Part shown: positions 42,702 through 53,472 of the stretch, piece after piece
Layout: the number at the start of each line of letters is the position of its first letter
Position numbering within the stretch: the stretch's first letter is position 1
Origin: Fistulifera solaris
Lineage: Eukaryota > Bacillariophyta > Bacillariophyceae > Naviculales > Stauroneidaceae
NCBI GenBank assembly: GCA_030295235.1
Contig: AP026130.1
Coordinates: 248,001-312,000, forward strand
Length of the DNA: 64,000 nucleotides
Reading direction: 5' to 3'
Program-made: the position numbers and the translations under genes
The notes under the pieces: model-generated
What the model saw: the letters and a program-made list of their open reading frames with translations, nothing else
Told to the model about the DNA's origin: nothing
Databases searched by the model: none

Positions 42702-43624
42702 CAAAAAATACACAGTTTGGTACCTATTGCACAATTGGCTTTTGTTTTAGGCAATGTTTAGACATAATCAATGTCAAGTAAATGGTCGACTCCTGAGGCG
42801 TGGAAGCGCTTTTCCATTTTCAAAGGCAATTGTACAGGACTGGCCGACATGTCGACCGCATGCGCCGTGAGTTCTTCTTCTATTAAGTATACTTAGACTT
42901 GGAGTTAGAATGATCGATCGAGTTCAAGTTCGTCCATTGATTGGACCCGCTTGAATCCGTAGTCGCGTTTCTAGGATGTCACTTTGACATTATTGTTCAC
43001 AATCTGCCATGTGACGCGCTCGGATTGAAACCCGAGGGGCGTCGTTGCGGAACGAATGTGAGGGGCTTCCTCAAAAAGATTGACAAGATGATGATTTCCG
43101 TAGGTATATCTCGTTGCTGGACCGTACGGAAGGAGCAACTATCTGGCCTTTTCGGCAATGGCTTGCGCCTAGTCTCGATTAACTGGGCACGATCCCGCAC
43201 AGCGGTGCTACTAAAGTATTTATTGCGTCTTGGAAACTGGAGAAACCACCACGCCGGGTGCATACTTGTGGGTTGTGGTGTAGACAGATGGTCGGTCCTA
43301 AATAGTTCCTTGTTTATAATGGTTTACGCTACACTACGATGAGAATTGGTTTCGTGTAACCGGTACGACATTTACTGTGAAACGTCACTCCTCGGCATCC
43401 ACGAATGTCGCTCCACAATAAAAAAATCACAACACCTTCAAGAAGTCGTCACAATCCTTTGTTCTATCGTCGTGATAAAGCATAGAAAGAGTCAACATTA
43501 TTTCATTGTTATTATCATCAGGCGGATAGCATTTGCGACTCGATACCCAACTACTCATCATTACATCATTTTCTTCATTCGCAACGTTTTCGACGACAGG
43601 TTCTTTACATTCCAAATCTCCAAC
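42702..43624. other. Intergenic region, no gene seen
   Basis: About 920 bases between two plus-strand genes. The longest frame (42941-43342, 133 codons) lacks any recognisable motif. It probably holds UTRs and the promoter of the lycopene cyclase gene. No RNA gene or repeat recognised. Confidence 0.4.
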
Positions 43625-45715
43625 ATGTCGGGAAGACTCTTCCTCTGGACACTACTACTCGTCGTGACCGAGGCCTTTCAACCAATCTTGCATCGTTCCT
43701 TGCCGAACACCCGTTTATTCGCGACTCCTCCGACTTACGATGATACGTGTGATATTCTCGTCTTGGGAGTGGCCCCGCGGCTCGCGCCATTGCTTCGCTC
43801 CTGGCCGTATCCGATGATCTCGATGTTCTTTTGACCGATACCAATATCGACAAGGAATTTGTTCCCAATTACGGAGTGTGGCAAGATGAATGGCAAGCTG
43901 TTGTGGATCGCTATGCGGCGGCCGGTGTCAGTCTCGATGGGAAAGAGGTTCCTTCTTCGGTGAATCGATTGTGGAAAACGACCGATTGTTATTTTGGGGG
44001 CAGTTTTGATATTCCCGTCACCGAACGACTCCGCATCGATCGTCCGTATTGTCGGATTGATCGAATGGCGTTGCGGGAAGCATTGTCGCCCGACAGTGGC
44101 AACGGGAATGCACCATACCGAATGATGGCGGCAAAGCACATCAGTGAAGCCTTCCAAATCAATCTCTATCAACCTGCCGGGACGTTAATTCATGATGCTG
44201 ATGGTACCACGATTCAATTGGAAACTCTCGAACAAGAACGCTTGACGGTACGAACGAAATTGGTCATTGATTGTACGGGCCACGAAACCAAATTGGTGTT
44301 GCGGGAACCCCGCGGTGGGAATCAGGCTCCGCCCGGATTTCAAATTGCGTACGGGGCCTTGGTACAAGTCGATGAAACGGAGAGTCCCGACTTGACGCAG
44401 ATTGGACCGTACGATAAGGAAGCCATGACCTTGTTTGATTATCGGACGGATCATTATGTCGATCCCGAGGATGAAGCCAAAGTGGGTGCCGCACCCACGT
44501 TCATGTACGCCATGCCGCTGTATGACAATCTCATTTTTCTTTGAAGAAACGTCCTTGGTCGCACGTCCGGCCGTCAGCTTTCAAGAATGCAAAGACCGGT
44601 GCATTGAACGTTTGAAATATCATCGCATTAAAGTCACAGAAGTGTATGAAGAAGAATTCTGTTACATTCCCATGGGTGGTGCGTTACCGGCAAAAGATCA
44701 ACGCATCATTGGATTGGGTGGCAGTGCGGTCATGGTACATCCCAGTACCGGTTATCATTTGTGTCGTGTCCTGATGGCCGCGGCCGATGTGGCCGAAGTC
44801 ATTCGGAACGAATTGGTCGAAACCGCCCAACCCAATTTGGACCGGGCCGCCGCGGCGGCCTATCACGCCATGTGGTCCCCGGAAAACATGCGGCAACGCA
44901 ATTTTGCCGTATTTGGGGGTGAGTTTTTAATGAAACAGGATGTGGTGGGTTTGCGTGGATTCTTTGATGGATTCTTCCGGTTGCCGCTTCCTCTGTGGGC
45001 GGGATTCTTAGCGGGATGGCCCGGTTTGCCCAACAATGACAAGCACGAATCGTGGTGGGCGCGTTTGTGGTACGGTTTGAATTTTATTGTTCGAATCCCG
45101 GGACCCGTGGCGGCCGATATGGTCTATAGTATCTTGACGTATTCGATCTTCCGCAATCTGTCGTTAATGCAGTCGGTGACTCCTTTTCTGGGTGCTCCGG
45201 AGAGTTATGAATACAAAAAGAACATGGATACCGTTGGAGATGTTGCAGCCAAGCAAGAGGGTCGACGAATGGTACAAGCATCGCAAATTACCATGGATCT
45301 ACCCCGCTTCTTTGATGATGACACGGGAACCAAAGCCGAGACGGAAACTGCCTTTTTCCTGAAAGATGATGTCCCTTTCGTTGGCACCGTTTTCCCGGAG
45401 AAAAAGGAGATCGTGTCCGTTGCGTCCCCGGAATCCACAATACAAGAAAGTACGGTTCAAAAGGAGTCAATATCTTCACAAACACCCCCGGAAGACAAAA
45501 ATGATGATATTATCATCGCCCGACAGAAAGTAAAGGCCCAAGAAGCTTTGTTGAAGGCTCGTTTAGAATTGAGCAAATCTACTAGAACGGCGGAAACTTC
45601 ATCACAACATGATGTAGTACATGAACCGGTCAATTCTTCTGAACCAATGGACGCCGCTACAAGACAAGAACGAGCCCGCAGAGCTATGATGGAAGCGAGA
45701 CTCAAACGCAATTGA
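43625..45715 (+). CDS. LCYB: Lycopene beta-cyclase, plastid-targeted, with a long C-terminal extension
   Basis: About 696 residues from ATG 43625. The leader RLFLWTLLLVVTEAF-Q is a signal peptide with the plastid F motif. The FAD-binding motif DILVLGSGPAARA is restored across a one-base gap at the G run 43765-43767. Further motifs are KLVIDCTGHETKL, the characteristic MYAMPLYDNLIFFEETSLVA (crossing the T run 44534-44538, one T too many), YIPMGGALP and GGSAVMVHPSTGYHL. These are the lycopene cyclase signatures. The enzyme closes beta rings on lycopene to give beta-carotene, feeding fucoxanthin and diadinoxanthin synthesis in diatoms. After the cyclase domain (about 500 residues) some 150 extra residues follow: Ser/Thr/Glu-rich, then an Arg/Ala helix ending ARRAMMEARLKRN. 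That tail is not part of known cyclases as I know them. Confidence 0.92.
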
Positions 45716-45794
45716 GGAAAGGTGCTACTATTCTAGATTGTATTAACATAGATAAATAATGTTACATTCAATAATTGTGTTCTTTTCTAGAGAG

Positions 45795-46604
45795 TTACAC
45801 ATCCAAATAATCGGGGTGCGCCGACGACGGCAATCCTCCTTTCCGTAACGGTTTGCCATTGGAAAAGTTGCGCATTTCATTTTCGACTTCCCGGCAAAAT
45901 TCAAACCGCCTCCGGCCGGCGAAAACACCACGGTGAGGCGGGGACACGAAAGACAACACAGCGATCGGTCCGGCTTGCCCGCCGATCGCGGCCACAACTC
46001 AAAAAGGCGTCGATGGCATCGTCGTTACAATGGAAACACCGTCCATCGGTGTCGACAAGAAGCCACGGTAGGGTTGAGAGGTGAGAAGGAAACAACACGG
46101 CATGGACGGGTTGACGCGTCGAATGGACACAATTTTGTCGAACGGAACATCGACTTCAATGTTTCCGATCCAAAAACGGAGTGTTCCATCGGCTGTCACA
46201 TCCACCGACCGCACTAAATTGTACCAGAACCACGCCAGGAGGAACAAATTCGCCAAACAAATCCCCACGACCGTTCCGTGCGCCCCGACGGGGACGGCGG
46301 CTATCATTAATCCAATAAAGACGGCTTCTAAGATGATGATTTGTATTTTGAAGCCTTGATGATTCAAATGAATATATACGAGTCAGTGTTATAATTGTTG
46401 AAGTTACAAAAGAATCACTTTCTCTCACTTACTCGTCGAAAACGGCGCCGAGTGAAACGAGTGCAAGACGCTGCCATCGTCGGTCACGTAGGTCAAGGAT
46501 TGTGATATAAGAAGCGGATCTTCGTCAGCCAACATTTCTGCCTTTTGTTTTTGTGCTGCTCGAGCTATTTCCGCCTGCGATGATGATTCGGATTCTAACG
46601 CCAT
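45795..46604 (-). CDS. Small membrane protein with two N-terminal spans and a PH-like beta region, unknown function
   Basis: Exon 1 runs from ATG 46604 (or the upstream in-frame ATG 46748) to 46433 and exon 2 from 46354; the intron 46355-46432 has a GTAAGT donor and joins in phase. The acidic N-terminus (MALESESSSQAEIARAAQKQ...) leads to two hydrophobic helices (ILEAVFIGLMIAAVPVGA and VVGICLANLFLLAWFWYNLV). A beta-rich domain follows (SVDVTADGTLRFWIGNIEVDVPFDKIVSIRRV) that looks like a membrane-linked PH-like fold. A one-base change near the A run 46001-46005 leads into a C-terminal part ending SSAHPDYLDV. Which frame is used for parts of the last 65 residues is unclear. Family not recognised. 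Confidence 0.6.
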
Positions 46605-47355
46605 GGCGCAAAAGAATTGCAACAAATGAAAGGATTTGCTTTCGAAAACAAGAAAGGCAAGGGCGTTTGCGGTTTTTGCAGTTTGCACTTTCCCAGTTTG
46701 TGCTCCGTGCGCTATAATAAGCGCCTGCACTCCCAATGATGGTGTCATTGCTACTTTCCAAACATATAATCCAGTACCAGATTATTTCTTCAACGGAAAA
46801 TTCATGAAAAGCTATGGAATGAGGAATCCAGAATGATCATGCTTTAATTTTTCCTCCTCCCCGAGGCCGGCGGGCGCGCGATGAGTCACTTCATCACCAA
46901 TGACGTACTTTCCGGACGAAGAACAAACGAAAGAATCCTTTCTACTTTTCATTTCATACAAAAAGGAGGCGCAGCGATCTTCGTCAGTTCAACTTCCAAT
47001 GCTGATCCGTCTTTGCTGAATGCGATTAAGTAAGATACGTGTTATTTCTACTAGCTAGGAATTTACTATTTTCATGACTAGTTTTATTTCTATTAGGTTG
47101 TTTTTGATATAATACTTTCAAAATACTGTGTAGAGGCTTGCGCGCATAGCTACTGTCACTATGGCGGTCATTTGTGGGACGAATGACGGGCCATCACAGC
47201 GGGTGAAAAAACTTCGTCACCGGCCATCGGTCCTCGAGTACCGCACGCTCTGCGGACGCTTGCGTAAGTTGTTGTACGAACCCTTTTTCATCATCATTGC
47301 GCATCCTCTGCTTGCTGCCTCAGTCATTACTCTCTTTATTCAAATAATAGAAATA
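46605..47355. promoter_or_regulatory. Divergent intergenic region with a CRE half-site
   Basis: About 750 bases. It contains a very GC-rich patch (CGGCGGGCGCGCG near 46870), followed by ATGAGTCAC (AP-1-like) near 46881 and TGACGT at 46901-46906. The frame of the plastid gene is open back to 47161, with ATGs at 47161 and 47356; the second begins the signal peptide. Confidence 0.4.
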
Positions 47356-48038
47356 ATGAAAGTTTCTGCAGCTGCTTGTCTTTTGTTGGTTTCATCGGCA
47401 ACCGCCTTTGCTCCTTCCCGACCGGCCTTTTCGGCCGTTTCCTCGCTTCGCATGACCGAAGAGGTAGAAGCGCCGCCCGCCCCCAAGGCCGATGTCGGAG
47501 GTGCCTTGGTTCCCATCAAGGAAGAAACGGTCGAATTCACAGCGGGTCTTCTCGGTGGTGCCTTTGGCTTTGCGGTGGGTGGACCCCTATTTGGTCTGAT
47601 TGCGGCCGCCGCCGCCAACTACGTCTCCAAGATGGACGGTGACGTTTCGGATGTGGTACAGGCCGTCTCCAAGACAAGTATTCAAGTGTTCAACTACCTT
47701 GCTACTCTAGACAAAAAGTACGAAGTGCTCAAAAGGCTCAAGGATCCCTCGAGAATGCTCTGGACAACCTCAAGAAGCAGGAATCGGTTGACCCTGCTAC
47801 GATTGAGAAGGTAGAGCAAGCGTTGGCCAACACCAACAAGAAAATCAAAGAAGTCAATGATGAATACGACCTTGTTGGAGGTGGTGTCACAGCTCTCGGT
47901 GTTGTTGGTGATTTGGTGGAAAAGATCGTCGACAAGGCCGGAGAATTGAACAAGGAGTACCAGCTTACCGAGAAGGCCAAGGAATCATTGAACAGCGCTA
48001 TTGCCAAGGCCAAGGCTGCTGCCAAAGAAGCATCGTAG
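47356..48038 (+). CDS. Small plastid-targeted protein with hydrophobic hairpin and coiled-coil tail
   Basis: About 227 residues from ATG 47356. The leader MKVSAAACLLLVSSATAFAP is an almost textbook diatom plastid signal (ATAFAP), followed by a short transit peptide. The mature protein has an acidic Ala/Pro stretch, then a Gly/Ala-rich hydrophobic segment (AGLLGGAFGFAVGGPLFGLIAAAAANYV) of about 28 residues that could be a membrane hairpin. The rest is a long amphipathic helical region rich in Lys, Glu and Ala. A one-base gap at the A run 47731-47734 separates its two halves. No enzyme motif is present. The arrangement suggests a structural or membrane-associated plastid protein. Two ATGs are in frame; the earlier one (47161) would bury the signal peptide. 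Confidence 0.75.
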
Positions 48039-49229
48039 ATATTTATTTCGTCCTCGTAGAAGAAGTTTAACTGAAGGGAGTTGAGTCCATTAAACTTTGA
48101 CTTTGTTCGTAAGTTTGATGCAACGATACCAGAAAGCTAATTAAATTTGCCTTGCATCACCTTAGATTTATCCATTGACTTGTGCTACCATACTTTGCTG
48201 CAATCGTTGCAGTCCTTTGTTAACACGGAAACTGCTTATGCCTAAACTTAGACTGCTCCGTAATGCTTTCTTTGCCCTAGTGTTGGGCAGCGCCTACTGT
48301 ATACAGAAGCCGTCGGCGTACGTAGTCATTGGCGAGTCTTTAGACGTCACGGTCTAGTCTGCTACAGCAAACCTTTTTGTGCATTATTTGTCTCTAAATC
48401 AATGAAAGTATCAGGTAATGCAAAGAATTGCAGCTTATATGCGACACCATACACCCTTTTAGCACGCAAAGCAAAACCAAGGATCTTGTGGTGTCTCCGT
48501 CACACGTTCGAAATTCGCAATGGAGAGGCATCTTGTCTCATCGAAGCTAGAGATATTTTAGTGTGATACAGACTGTTTTGCGTGTCTTCGATTCCGCAGC
48601 GATCGGATGTACTGCAAGAATGCAAAGCTACCTCACTTTATTAGTGCTGGTAAGGAGGTCACCGTCACCGTCACCGTCGATATTATGTTTTTTATTGATT
48701 TGACTACCTTGGAGATTTGCTCATGCGTGGCACGGTGTTGGGATCTGTAGTCTAGGAGAGCGAAAACAACGACCCTTGCTAAAGAGACCGGGAGTTCGAT
48801 GGGGGGAACCTTAGCCGGATGTGGAACAGACCGTCGGTTTCATAGCTAGCTGGCCCGCGCACCCAATCGCTGATTATCGGTTGCAACGGAAAACCCACTT
48901 TTCGGTTATTTAGGCAAAGCCTTCAATGTATCGGATAGAGAGTAGGAAGGACGAAGCCGCCATGGATGCTGCCATGGTTGTGAGTTGTGAGCACTGCGTT
49001 CGAAAGCAAAATTAAAATTTCAAGAAGAATGCAATAACCTTTCTTATGCGCCGATGATCCTTGCCAGCATCACAGCATCCTTTCCGAAAGAATAAAACTC
49101 AACTCGCATTTGACAGCACAAGGGTCCACGAGAGGCACGAGCAATTGAGGGTTCGACGAATTTTTGATTCACAACGTCTTGACGAGGCCACATTAAAATA
49201 CATTTTGTCACCTTCTTTTTTTAAGGGAA
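48039..49229. other. Intergenic region with a short CACCGT repeat, no gene seen
   Basis: About 1,190 bases, the longest gap outside the retroelement. It holds a CACCGT triplet repeat at about 48658-48680 and a stretch of moderate GC at 48770-48900 without a coding frame. I looked for tRNA and snRNA features (GGTTCRA T-loop, boxes) and saw none convincing. 49061-49229 may be the 5' UTR of the next gene. Confidence 0.4.
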
Positions 49230-52200
49230 ATGCAGTCTCCGCGAACGCCAAGTATGTCGATCCAAGACCGCATTCGAGCGATGAACGAAACGCTGGATAA
49301 GGTAGAAGCAACCCCGCTGTAGATTTATTGAATTCCACTCCATCGGAAGAAAAAACAATATTGACAATGGAGTCCTCCGATGACAAAGCGCAACAATCCG
49401 CATCGGAGGAGAATGCTTCCACACCGTCTTCAAAACGTACTTCTGTAGTAGATATGTGGAGAAAGAGAGAAGGACCTAAGACAACGGCAAGTCCTTCCGC
49501 TGCGGAGCGTCCTAAAGGGTCGTCAACGTCAGGGGCGCGTCAAGTGGTAGTGACACCTCCTTTTGTACAGAAACGACGATCACTCGTTGCTTCGCCGGAT
49601 TTGACATTGCCTCCCGATAGCAACAAAGTGGAAAGTGAAGCGAGAAATGGTGGGGAGGAAACTAGGAACGAACCGTCAAGAGTAATGCGTAATTCGTGGC
49701 AGCACAAACAGTCGCTCGTTCAGCCATCGCCAGCTTCTGTGCCCAAGCCTTTCTGGGTCTCTGCACCGAAAGTGAACGGTGTTAAGGAATTACAATCCTT
49801 TCAACCTCCAGAAAAGATGAATACTCCTGTTGTGCTTCCGAATGAGACAGACGCGCCACCCCGAGAGAATGTAGCTGCATTGCTGAGAACACAGTTAGAG
49901 AAAGATGCTCCCAAATCTCCCAGTTCCTTGAATTCACAGAGCAAGCAGCAAAGCGTGGCAACAAAAATTCCTTCCTTCAAGAAACGTGCACCTGTAGATT
50001 TGACAATCGTGCCTTCCACGAACGACCCGGAGGCAGATACCCGATCGACACCAGGAAGTAGGAGGTTATCCGACTTGGTAGCTGTCGTTCAAAAGCACGA
50101 GCTAGCGGAAGGTTCTCCACTTCCGGAAATTTTGAGTACGAAAGCTTCATCGCCAGCGATGGAATCTCCGGGGGTGAGGAGGTCAAGCGTGGTAGATTTC
50201 TGGAAATCTCGTACGACGCAACCTGTCGCGGATCGTCCACCCGCAAACGTACCGCGCAAGTCGACGGCCCTTCCTGCTGCATCACTAAAAGATGTTTTTG
50301 AGAAGATAAAGGAAAAGGAAGCGCCTATCGAGGACAATGATCAGCACGAGATGAAGTCCGAGGTACCAAGCAACGGAGCACAGCATGAAATGACAAACGA
50401 AGCGGATAATGAGACTGTTACCACCAGTACAAGCGTTGCTGACCGATGGAAGCAGAATATGGAAAATCGCGCTATAGAAAAAAGTCAACTTCCCCGTGAT
50501 CGACCTTCTGATGCAGCACGGACATCAACGGCTGCTCTATCGAGTACACTGAAAGATATATTTGAAAAGAGAAAGGAGAAGGATCAAACGGAAAGTAATG
50601 CGGAGCTTGGCAATCGTCCCAGAGATAGTGGTCTGCAGCAACAGAAACCAGCGGCGAAGAGCGAAACCGGCACGGCCAGCGTCTTGAATCGATGGGTTCC
50701 GAATGCGGCTACACGTGCTCCTGGAGCACTTTCCTCCAATCGAGTCGCAGGGGAGCTTTCTTCAATCGTTTCAGAGCCCATCGAACCTTTCGAGGGGACA
50801 ACTGCTGCGTCGCCACACGCTATTAGCTTCAAGGAAAAAGCTCAATTGTTCGAAAAACCCTCAAAAAAGCAACCTGAAATTTCCGTCACAAAGAAAACAC
50901 AGCATGTTGGGAACGCTGTCTCTGGAAAATTTAGCGGGCAACCAAAGCAATCACCTGCAGTAGAGGCTGCCTCGAAGCGATGGAATCAAAATGTCATAAG
51001 CAAGCCTTCCGCGAGTAAGACAGTCACCGTTAGTACTGCCGCATCTACATCCGGAAATGGCCGTCTGCCACAATTTCCGCCAATGCATCCTAAGAAAGGC
51101 TCTCCTTTGGAAGGATCTCCCAAATCTATGAATTCCTCACGCAAGCCTGCGCTGCGCAGTTCTATTGTCCAGGAGGATGGCGTATTTTCGAGAAATTGGG
51201 AAGACGACTCGTCTGGCCCAGGGGTGTCTTCAAGCTTGGGCCCGACAAATGACAGTCTCGTGGACCCACAAGTTGCAAACGATAGGGGATTCGAACCCGA
51301 GAGGTCGATAGTGGACAAACTTCCCCGAGAGAAAGCGGCCCACGGTACAGCAACACATGCACGCTCAGCATCGACCGGATCATTCGGCGAGCTTCTACCA
51401 GATTCTAATGGAAACCCGACACCATCTTTGAAAAGACACGCTAGAATACCATCTGCTGGATCGATGGGTGATCTTGGAGCTAGGTATAGGGGTTCTTCCA
51501 TTGGATCCGTCGATGACGCTATGGGACCGACTAAAGAGTCCAGCTTGAAACAAAGTGAAGAAACTGCGAAGTCTAATGATGAATCGAACAGAAAGACACC
51601 TTTGTCGTCACGGATAGCGCAGTCTTTACTAGAGCAGATGAAGTCTTCGGAAGCATCGGGCCTAAGACCAATTGAATCGACTGTTCTTCCTAAACCACTG
51701 CGATTTCAAAAAGCTGATCAAGAAGTATCTGGGGCCAAGAAAAATCAAACAAAGTCAGGAGACTCTCTTGTTTCGTCCAAGGAATCTGCGTTCGATACTT
51801 GGCCGTCAAAGAGCGACGAGGGAAACGAGCATGACTTTGGTAGCGCTCGCAAGCGCAACCGACGAAGCTTGGCGAGTCTTGGAAAAAGGCACATTGCAAA
51901 AAACCTGGCGCAGAAAACCACGTTTGGCGATGCCTCCAGTCTAGTTAGCAATCCAGCTACTAGCCTTTTCAGCGGTAGCAGCCAGCGCTCAGCAACGTCG
52001 TTGGGCAAGGGAACAGAAGGCACTGTGAAATCATTGAATGTGGTCACTAGTGATTGGTCAGATAGTGCATGGCCTACTGACGGGGTGGGTCCAATGTTCA
52101 GTTTGAGTGTAGATTCCGGTTCACCAGGGCACACAGAAATCCCTAATGAGGTTGTAACAAAGAAAATACAGCCTCCAGGTCAAAGCCTAAGAAACGAAAC

Positions 52201-53390
52201 CCCCAGAAGAAGACTCATGAACAAGAAGCCGTCGTCGACCAAAAGCACCAGCTCTGGCAAATTTTACATCCCAGATACCTTGGAACCTATCGATGAGTAT
52301 CAATGGTCGCAACAAGCGGCGAATATTGCGTCACAAGCGATTCCTCAACCTTCGGAATACACAGCACTAGATGTGTCCGTATCAGATCCTAAATGGCAGA
52401 GTGCTTCAGATATGTCCTTTGGTATGAAGCCATCTCTACACTCTCCTGGTTTCGAAGACCACAAGTCTGATTTTTCTGTTTTCAGCGACTCTGCCATTAG
52501 TAAGGCTTCGTCGACATCTTCCTTGGCGAACAGAGCAGAACGGGCTCTCCAAGCTCGACGAAGAAAAAACCGAACATATGTCACTACCGTGAGAGAACCG
52601 AACATGCCTGCGCAGGTGACGCAGAGCGTCGTTGGTCACAGTGAACAAAAGCACCCAGCACGGTCAGCTTCCCACTTACATGCTTCCAACCCTGAAGGCA
52701 GTTTTGAAGAAGGAGAAGTAGATTTTCGATACGATGAAGCCTATGTGCAATCGCTTTCCGAAAAGCGAAGAGCAGCTGGAGTTAGGACCACCTACAATAC
52801 TTCCTCGCGATTCATGGAGGAGGAAGAATCTGAGCTTCAGTCTGCGCCACCTCGGGTCCGCAAGCCTGTAGAAGATGATGCCTCAGTGGAGAGTGGTGAA
52901 AGCTCTTATCGAACTTTGGAGACAGCAACATCGGAGAGCGAAAGCCCATGGTCAAAAGGGCATTCGAAGCGACGCGCTGCTGGCCCTGTTCCAGAAAAAG
53001 TTCATTGATGAAAGTGCAGAGAATATGGACAACTTTCAAAAAGCCTTTGAATCTTTAGGTCTTTCGCAGATTGCATCCGATCTTGCTCGGGAAGTAAGAT
53101 TAGCAACGTTGGATATATCAAATCTTGCCAGAGGTATGAATGAAACTGTCAAGACGTTCCGTACCCCGGCATGCACGAAAAGCAAGGCTATGGTCCCAAA
53201 GGAAGACGCGCCTTTTGATGAGGATGTCGCTATCGAAGTTGAATATCTTGAAGATTATGCTGATGATGACGAATCAGAATCGAATCCCGCTATGTTGCAT
53301 GGAAGCTTCAACGATTTTGATTATGAGGACGAAGTGCCCTTCGACCAACCACCATCACAGGGTCGCGGTACCAAATCTGCCTATGTTTGA
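49230..53390 (+). CDS. Large disordered Ser/Lys-rich protein with repeated SVxxxW motifs, unknown function
   Basis: About 1,386 residues. I place the start at ATG 49230 (MQSPRTPSMSIQDRIRAMNE). This joins the long frame across the C run 49312-49315, one base short; the long frame alone has its first ATG at 49367. The protein is mostly disordered (Ser, Pro, Lys, Glu). Two short motifs alternate. One is a tryptophan motif: TSVVDMWRKR, SSVVDFWKSR, TSVADRWKQN, ASVLNRWVPN, ASKRWNQN. The other is a helical motif: SLKDVFEKIKEKE and TLKDIFEKRKEKD. The end (DALLALFQKKFIDESAENMDNFQ..., then an acidic tail) follows another frame change between about 52,930 and 52,990. No catalytic domain is visible. Repeated linear motifs suggest a multivalent scaffold, for example on cytoskeleton or membranes, but that is inference. 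Confidence 0.75.
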
Positions 53391-53472
53391 GCATCGAAGA
53401 CCACTTCCGTGGAAATGCGATTTGAAGCTACATTGTGTACTGTAATTAGTGTTCATTGCAAAACTTAGCATT

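Noticed and set aside
42941-43342. 133-codon open frame between the carrier and lycopene cyclase genes
   Set aside because: No motif, no targeting signal, no codon bias like the neighbours; taken as chance.
48658-48680. CACCGT units and other short tandem repeats as a CRISPR-like array
   Set aside because: Only three to four six-base units without spacers, in a eukaryotic nuclear context.
51288-51304. GGGTTCGAATCCC on the minus strand, a perfect tRNA T-loop consensus
   Set aside because: It lies inside continuous coding sequence of the disordered protein, the stem is imperfect beyond three pairs, and there is no matching anticodon or acceptor arm.
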